This document shows positions 56,953 to 64,000 of a DNA stretch of 64,000 nt, one piece after another (positions within the stretch are counted from its first letter, which is position 1; every line of letters begins with the position of its first letter). Made by a program: the position numbers and the translations under genes. The stretch is from Patella vulgata (lineage: Eukaryota; Mollusca; Gastropoda; Patellidae), in contig NC_065882.2 in assembly GCF_932274485.2 (NCBI RefSeq), forward strand, positions 61,975,431 to 62,039,430. The letters run 5' to 3'. The notes under the pieces were generated by a model. The model saw only the letters and a list, made by a program, of their open reading frames with translations. It was not told where the DNA came from and searched no databases.

Positions 56953-59900
56953 ATGGCTACTGACAGTATGGGTGGCAATTCTAGTTGTAATTTGTCAAGA
57001 AAAAGAAGATGGCTTTCATCACAAGATGAAGGAAAGAAAAGGTAGTACTCTTACACATTTATGACTAAATTACAATTAATTTACATACCTCTTCTCTGAA
57101 TGTTCAATAGTCTACAGAAGACCGACAAATTTACAGAAATTCTCTTTCTTTCTTTTTTTCTAGATTAAATGGAGAGCTGTCTCCAAGAAAGAGAAGGAGA
57201 ATGAAATCAGTTGAATCTCCAAATTCATCTCCACTAAAGAGTCCATTTGTCTCAGACTCTGATGAAGCACCTACATTTAGAACTAAGTCATTTTATCGAT
57301 CCAAGGGAAATTCAAAGTTTGCTGCCATTACTTCTTCCACAAAAGAAAATCGGCCATCACCTCTTAAGAAATTAACACCTCGGAGAACCAGTAGTCGAAT
57401 TCAGTCTTTGACATTGTCAGAGAGTGAGTCAGATCATACAGTTTCAGTAAAGACTGCACCAATTAAGAAAGACAACTTCCGATCTAATAGGTTAAAGAGC
57501 ATGACAAGTTCTGATAGTGAATCTGAGCCCAACTTCGTCAAGGTATTGCGATCAAGGTCCAATAAAATTACTGAATGCTCAACTGAGTATGATTTCCCCA
57601 GTGTTATTCCCATTATTAAAGATTTGACTATTTCAGAAAAACGTAAGGCATACAGTGAAAGTAAAATAAATCCAAGAACAAACAGAAAGACAATAACTCA
57701 CACACCACCCTTAAAAAAGAATTCAGGAAAGAAATTCTTTAGTGCTAAATGTCCTTTAAATTCCAAGTCGGTTGGAAGTGCTAGTGTTATCGTTAGAAAA
57801 GGCTTTGATTTAAAATTTGTTCCAAGACGTATTAGTGACCAATTCTTAAATGCCAAGTCCAAGAACAAAACTCCCAAATTGTTGAATAAATCCAAAACTT
57901 TGAAACAAAAAGAGGCCAGGGCATTTGTGAGAAAGTTTAGTTCTAAAAATATTGACGAATGTCATAGTGCTACAGCTACATGTATTTCAAATAAAAATTT
58001 GGATCAGACTGAAATTTGTATGAATTCAAATCCATCTCCAAAATCGATATCATGTATTTCTAGTGATTTAAAAACAACTGTTACATCAGAAGAAACAACT
58101 GAAATGGTTTCACAAGACTCTGCTGTCGTAATAAGCATCTCTAATGAATCCTATGCTGATTCTGTTGGATATTTACCACCTCTCAAGTCACCAGCTAAAC
58201 CAGAACAGCCTTTTTCCGGTTCCCAGGATTTATTTTCTGATGCTGTGTCAGATATTTCAATGGCCAGTTCATATGCTTCTGGACCCTGCGAACGAAAACT
58301 TCGATCTGGGATCACATACAGTCCATCTCAAAAACAAAATCAGTCCGATGTTTTGAACAGTCCATCTCGAAAAAAGTTTCAGTTAGATATTTTAGACAGC
58401 CCCTCTCGTAGAAGTCTTCGATTAGATGCTATGATGAATAGCCCAAGTGCACAAGGGTTAAGATCAGACACTTTAGAAAGTCCATTGAAGAGAAAAGTGT
58501 TAACCCCATCTAATAAATTGTTAAATAGTCCTTGGAAAAGTATTTTAACTTCTGAATCAATTTTGAATAGCCCTGATAAGAGAGTATTGAGATCCGAAAG
58601 TCCCTTACGGAAAAAGTTTGCTGAAAACTGCCCACCGGTCAGTCCAGTGAAACAAATGGGGTGTAATGTGTCCAGCACTAGTCTTAGTTTGCCAGTCAAA
58701 TCGATGTTTTCAGATAAACCATTATTCTCCATATTTGGAACTCCTGATCAGAGAAAATCATTAAAAAATATGGTTCCTAAAAGGTGAGTATAAAGGCCCT
58801 TACATGCTAGAAGATTGCTTGAATATAATTGCACCATATGTTAGTCCAGAAATGACTTAGTTTGTATTCAGTGGATGTAAGCATTTATTTCTGTCTTTGC
58901 CCTGCCATAACATGACCCAAAATACCATTCCTGGTAACCTCACATGGCTTTATCAACACCAAAGGAAACGTATGACATGTCGATGCAGTACATCAGACAT
59001 GATATTAACATCTGATTTAACTACAATGGATTCGTCAAATATGTGAAAATAAAATACAAGCTTTTCAAAATGTACAACATGTCTGAATATAGAGATATTA
59101 ATTTATACTTACATGGTATTATAAATATTTTGATTTTTCAGCCCTTCTGTTAAAAGTATATCACCAGGTTTGACACCAAAGTTGTCTCCTAAATTAAAAA
59201 AATTAATCAAAGACAAGGATGGTAAAAATGTTGAACAGTTGATTTTGGTGAGTTGAACATGTAAATGTAATTCTATTGGTCACCTGATTTAGAAGCTTCC
59301 GGTCTTTAAATTTCCTCAGGTATTGTCCAAATTAAATGATACATTTAAGATCTATCGTACTGCACATACATGTATAATGGCACCAGAACATTAGTAGCCT
59401 ACCTGTATTTTATAGTAAATTGACAATTCAATATATACATCTCATCTTAGTCCCAGAATTAATTGTACTGTTCAAAGTAAAATTTGAAATAAATAATCTA
59501 CATCATTCAAAGTTGTTCTAAATGATGCCTGGACCTGATGTGACTGAATACGCAAAATATTCAGATCAATATGGGGCGGAGGCCAGTGAAAGTGTGAAGA
59601 AACAGAACGAAATTCAAGTCGGTATTTGTGTAGAATCTCAAGAGAAAGAAAATCAAGTCATATTTGTTTAGATTGTTTAAAACTTAAATTTTAAGAATGT
59701 TACCAAATAAACTAAATATCGTTGATTTTTTTTAGTTACTGTCAGACAGTTTGGTAGAATGAAGTTTTCAATAAATATGTTGGCTGTAGAAATATATTGT
59801 GTTCTCTAACAGGATAAGCTTCTAACTTTATTATTTAAATCATAGGATGCTGGACAGAAGAAGTTTGGTGCTACAGTTTGTGATGTTTGTGGTATGGTGT

Positions 59901-62900
59901 ATACACATGCTGATCCTGTAGATGAAACAACACATGCCAAGTTTCATATTAGTTTAATTAATACACTCAAATTTACCGTAAGTATACCATGTATTGTCAG
60001 AGCTCCTTTGTCTTGCTCCATCTGAGTTATTGTAACTTTGTTGTCAGATCAGGAGTACAGATCGAAACAGATTTCTTCAAATTTTACATGGAAAGTAGGC
60101 AAAATATCAGCTGTCTGGTCATTATCCTCCTTTCTCGCAGTCTGCTTGTAAAACTGTAACTCTGTCCCACAAAATAAAATGCTTTACTTCTGGGTGAGTG
60201 CCTCGGCAATATATGAAACAAACATGACACGAAGATTAAATGGTAAAGTGATTAAAGTAAGACAAAAATTATTCAAGGCATCATAATAAAACACTGTACA
60301 TACTTTATGCAAATATTTATAAATAATCTAATTCTTTATTTTTACAGGGTTGGAAGAAAGAAAGAATTGTTCAAGAATATCCATTAGATGGAAGTCGAAT
60401 TATTATGGTTTTAAGTGATGATCCAAAATATTCTACTAAAAAAGTAAATTTTATGCTTATCTTCAATGTGGTCTGATAGATTTTATGCAAAGAGTTTATC
60501 TGCAAGTCTTTTCCTAATAAACAGATACAACCTTTAATTTATGCCAAAAATAATAAATAATCAGCACTTTGTTTTATTTAACCAATAAACTCTCTTCGGT
60601 GTATCTTAAAATACTAGTAACTTAAATGTAACAATGATCCTAATTAAACAGGCATTATATAAGAACTAAATCTGCCTACTGCAGGTCTTTCTTTGGGCCT
60701 TTAATGTTGTATAAATTAGACATTATTAACATGACAAGACCATAATCAACTCTTGATGCTATCGGATGGCTCCGATTTTAATTAGATTATAACGGTTCGG
60801 CAATTTACTGATTATTTATAAATGGAAAATTGAGGCTAAGACTCGAATGACCAGGGCCCTGTTTCTGGAAATCTTAACTAAAGATAAAATCCAAATTTTA
60901 GTAGATACCTAAATTTTGATTGGCTAAGCACTAAAATCAATCTAATATTATCCAATCAAATTACTAAAATCTGGATTTTATCTTAGTTAACATTTCGTGA
61001 AACAGGCTCCTGTACAGTGGATACAATCAATGTTCACATCTTGCCAAAACTACAAACATTGATAACATTGCTCAAAGTAAAGTAATTTGAATGAAACTGT
61101 CAATATATTCATTTTGCATTATCTATTTTTGAAATATTATAACAAGAAACTGAATCTTACATGATGCCCCTTTAAGAAATCTGGATAGATAAATTGTTTG
61201 TCCTATACTATTCAAAAAAAGTAGGGGATATTTGATTTTTAAGTGTTATTAAAGTCACCTAATGAAACTGACGAAGAAACAAATGACAAAATGAAATGAA
61301 GTTCACATTCATCGATTTATTCCAAATGATCGTTAGACTAAGTAAGGCACAGACTGACCATTATAAGGGTAAAATGATACCCGGGGTCAAACAGCAAAGT
61401 TACCACAGCATCACAACCAAGTCAGTAACGGGTAAATCCTCCTCTGTTTGCCAAACAAGCATTGATCCGACGTGGCATGCTCCTAATGAGACGTCTACGG
61501 TCATTTTGGTCCAGATTGTCCCATTCCTGTTGCAACGCAGCAGCAAGTTCTTGGACATTGGCAGGACGTTGTTGACGTTGACGTAACCTCTGTCCAAGCA
61601 TGTCCCAGACATGCTTGATGGGGGAGAGGTCGGGACTCAGTGCTGGCCAAGGTAATGTGGTGATGTTCTGTTGTTGGAGGTAACCTGTAACGATCCTGGC
61701 CCTGTGACATCTTGCGTTGTCATCCTGGAAGATGAAACGGCGGCCATGACGTCGTGCGAACGGCACAACATGGACTGCCAAGATGTTGTCCCGGTAGTAC
61801 TGGCCTGTAACACGCCCTGCAACAACATGTAAAGCCGTTCTTCCAGCAACAGTGATGCCTCCCCACACCATAACAGAACCACCCCCAAATCGATCATGTC
61901 TGATGACGTTAACGTCTTGGAAGCGCTCGTTTCGACGATGCCACACCCTCCTACGTCTGTCCAAAAAATCAACAGTGAACCTTGACTCATCTGAAAACAT
62001 CACATTGCTCCAGCGTCGATTATCCCAGTGTTGACGATCCCTACACCAACTACGTCTTGCCTGAATGTGATGATCTCTCAAACAAGGGATCACGCGAGGA
62101 CGTCGGGCGCGAAGGTGACCCCTATGCAGTCGATTCCGAATCGTCTGGCCACTCACTCTCACACCAGTGTCTGTTTGAAGACGAGCGCTGATCTGATTTG
62201 CTGTGATGACAAGATTTCTCAAGGCCAAGGTACGGGTAAATCGATCCTGGGCTTGAGTTGTCGCCCTTGGTCGACCTGAGCGTGGTCTGTCCTGTACAGA
62301 TTGTGTATCACGGTATCTGGACCATAGCCTGCTTATGACAGACTGAGAAACATTCATCGTCCGCGCCACAACCGCCTGTGTTGTGCCGATCTGTAGCATG
62401 CCAAGGGCACGTAACCTTTCATTTTGGGTAAGCCGACGCATATCAAAATTTGTTTTCTGGTCACTAAAACAATTAAACTGATGTTTCCACCCTGGAATTC
62501 AATGGCACAATGACTGTAACATTCAAAGTCAGAGTCGTGCAAATCTTGGGTTGGACCCCCATGATGATCCCAAGCATCACCTGCATTCCATGCGGTAGCT
62601 ATTGGTGCGTTTGGGCGTCACATGTAACTGGAAATGTTTCTTCTGTTAGGTTCTATAGTGACTTTTTTCGTAGTCATTTGCATATTTTAGTATTATGCCC
62701 CCAAAATCAAATATCCCCTACTTTTTTTGAATAGTATATATACTATAAACATGAATTATCCCCTATATGAAATTAATTCACTTTCAGTTCAAATTGAAAT
62801 AACCCTCAAAAAGTTTCAAATTAAAAGGTATCTCATTTAAATCTTGACAAGCCACTTTCAGTTCAAATTCAGTTAACTGAAAAGGTTAAAAGGTAATCAC

Positions 62901-64000
62901 ATTAAAATTGTCAAAGATTAAGGTCTGGTTGTATTAGTGATACAGCTAAGTTGATAATGTTTACTTACATCAATGATTGGATGTTTTTGATTTTGATTTA
63001 TGTAGAAGAAATATTTGTTATAAATGTTGTTTTTAGGTTGCTGATATCAATAAGATAATGGGACAAGAATTGGGTTTTCCTGAACAGGCTATGTCTTTTC
63101 ATTCCAATTACAAGGTAAAGCTTCATTAAAGATAGATTTTTCATCATCTATTTTTTAATTGTTGCTCTTGATCAAATCTTACATAAAGCATCTTTAATAA
63201 TAGCTTCTGGCAAATTGTGTTAAACATTACTGTTCTAATAACGTATCACCTAAACATTTTAAATCTTTAAGTAGAAGGAAATGTAAGTAAAAGTTCAAGA
63301 TGCTTTCTTATTCAATATTCCATACATTTTACCAACTCGATTATACTTATATACTGACAAGTTTTATCAATTGTGTTTGTGCCCTGTAAATATACAAGTA
63401 AAACGCAGCTGTTCCTGTCATGCTGTGACATTATCTGTGGACCTATGTATAGACTTACTTAAGTCATATCTTATGAAGAATGCAACTGTCCAAATACAAG
63501 CTACTCTGAAGATATATGAGTATTATACAATGTAGAAAATCAGAACCATGCAGACAAATCAGAAAAAAAGATCTAGCCTAATTTTAATTAGATTGGAAAA
63601 AGCATTCACAATAATTCTGTCACTCAAATTGGCAAAACAGTTGATTGTGAGGATCGCACATAGCATTAAATTTTCTATGTATTTTGTCAAATGTTTCTGC
63701 ACGTTTTCATCTACAGGCATTTCTTTATATATCGGAGGAGAAGACAATAGAGGGATGTTGTATTGCTGAAAGTATAAATGAGGTATGTGTATTTAATTTT
63801 TTAAGAAAAAAGATTTAAAAGTTAAAACTTATTATATGATAAATATAAAGGCCACAATTTACAAGGCATTACAACTACATACTATGTCCATCAAGTGCGA
63901 CATATACATGGATAATGTCATAATTTCGTGATAAAAAAACTAAGAAGAAATTCATTATTTGCTGACAACTTGTCCATTGATGTTTAATTCTAGAAGAGGA
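56953..64000 (+). CDS. ESCO: ESCO-type cohesin acetyltransferase, partial at right edge
   Basis: Acetylates the SMC3 subunit of cohesin to establish sister-chromatid cohesion in the nucleus. Coding exons: 56953-57041, 57164-58783, 59142-59247, 59846-59977, 60348-60443, 63037-63114 and 63717-63782, all GT...AG and in phase (729 codons so far). The next exon probably starts at 63994. The N-terminal ~600 residues are basic and disordered, with many SP sites and a repeated SP motif at about 411-517. The C2H2-type zinc finger spans residues 606-649: C617, C620 (CDVCGMVYTHADP), H635 and H639. Next come YPLDGSRIIMVLSDDPKYS, the start of the acetyltransferase fold, and FLYISEEKTIEGCCIAESIN. The acetyl-CoA site and catalytic residues lie beyond the window. 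An acceptor ending at 56944 implies an upstream exon. ESCO1 and ESCO2 cannot be told apart here. Intron 5 (2.6 kb) carries a Tc1 transposon and a MITE. Confidence 0.93.
58820..58886 (+). repeat. SINE-B 3' fragment in ESCO intron 2
   Basis: 'aattgcaccatatgttagtccagaaatgacttagtttgt' followed by a degraded tail ('gtggatgtaagcatttatttctgtc'). Confidence 0.7.
60650..60845 (-). repeat. Dispersed repeat, copy 3 of three
   Basis: Inverted relative to the copies at 12890 and 50100. It carries 'aaatctgcctactgcaggtctttctttgg', 'ccataatcaactc' and 'ttataacggttcggc'. It abuts the MITE at 60852 in ESCO intron 5. Confidence 0.7.
60852..61012 (-). mobile_element. Palindromic MITE, copy 2
   Basis: Inverted partner of 155-321. 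The ends are CAGGGCCCTGTTTC and GTGAAACAGGCTCCTG, and TAAAGATAAAATCCAAATTT is mirrored in the other arm. It is in ESCO intron 5. Confidence 0.75.
61206..62736 (-). mobile_element. Tc1-like DNA transposon, 1531 bp, structurally complete
   Basis: It is flanked by TA target duplications (61204-61205 and 62737-62738). The terminal inverted repeats are 34 bp and identical (61206-61239 and 62703-62736), starting TACTATTCAAAAAAAGTAGG. A single transposase frame lies on the minus strand. Identical ends and an open frame indicate a recent arrival in ESCO intron 5. Confidence 0.93.
61422..62441 (-). CDS. Tc1-like transposase, 339 aa, third catalytic residue changed
   Basis: Cuts and joins the transposon ends at TA sites. 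The ATG at 62441-62439 opens a 339-residue frame, the usual Tc1 length. Residues 1-110 form the two helix-turn-helix DNA-binding units, with GRPR linkers at 56-59. The catalytic core follows: first aspartate D151 in FSDESRF, second aspartate D241 in FQDDNARCH, then SPDLSPIKHVWD. In DD34E transposases the residue 34 positions after the second aspartate is glutamate (PIEHLWD); here it is K276, codon AAG at 61616-61614. No stop or frameshift is seen. With lysine there the enzyme should not be able to bind the second metal ion, so this copy is probably catalytically dead although its ends look mobile. The element lies antisense in an ESCO intron. Confidence 0.9.
   Translation of the reverse strand: MRRLTQNERLRALGMLQIGTTQAVVARTMNVSQSVISRLWSRYRDTQSVQDRPRSGRPRATTQAQDRFTRTLALRNLVITANQISARLQTDTGVRVSGQTIRNRLHRGHLRARRPRVIPCLRDHHIQARRSWCRDRQHWDNRRWSNVMFSDESRFTVDFLDRRRRVWHRRNERFQDVNVIRHDRFGGGSVMVWGGITVAGRTALHVVAGRVTGQYYRDNILAVHVVPFARRHGRRFIFQDDNARCHRARIVTGYLQQQNITTLPWPALSPDLSPIKHVWDMLGQRLRQRQQRPANVQELAAALQQEWDNLDQNDRRRLIRSMPRRINACLANRGGFTRY

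Noticed and set aside
61296-62279. Other frames overlapping the transposase
   Set aside because: Shadow frames of a well-defined Tc1 transposase on the minus strand.

Overview
The window looks like AT-rich genomic DNA from an invertebrate animal, most likely a mollusc. Coding exons are small and bounded by GT...AG signals. Long stretches are non-coding, and much of the rest is SINEs, short foldback DNA transposons (MITEs), Tc1-type transposons, a LINE remnant and tandem repeats. Nothing points to a bacterial, viral or organellar source. The species cannot be told from the sequence alone.

I support six host genes. (1) A two-exon gene on the minus strand at 977-3808 encodes an uncharacterised 422-residue basic protein. 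(2, 3) Two tandem carbohydrate sulfotransferase genes of the CHST8-14 type on the plus strand, at 8649-11024 and 26327-29897, each have three coding exons with identical phases. They are copies of one ancestral gene, and the homology extends into both flanks. (4, 5) Two genes with a single coding exon face each other, at 37469-38836 (plus) and 42289-43401 (minus). Both encode disordered, basic proteins of unknown function that share a short N-terminal motif with each other and, more weakly, with gene 1. (6) An ESCO-type cohesin acetyltransferase gene on the plus strand runs from 56953 off the right edge. Seven coding exons are visible, covering the disordered N-terminal half, the zinc finger and the start of the acetyltransferase domain.

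The DNA between the two sulfotransferase genes is the most rearranged part. It holds a decayed Tc1 transposase with a SINE inside it, an exact 110-bp duplication, a 6.1-kb tandem array of about 1.3-kb units (17714-23837) that shows an alternating A-B higher-order pattern and a perfect 17-bp hairpin per unit, a 315-bp tandem duplication, and a large foldback element lying at the very edge of the second gene copy.

Elsewhere the window is seeded with two tRNA-derived SINE families (called SINE-A and SINE-B here) that differ in body but share the same 3' terminal motif, a third tRNA-like family (SINE-C), several MITE families with two copies each, and an intact-looking 1531-bp Tc1-like transposon inside an ESCO intron. 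That transposase has lysine where the third catalytic glutamate of the DDE triad belongs. Family names SINE-A/B/C and the repeat descriptions are mine; no database was searched.
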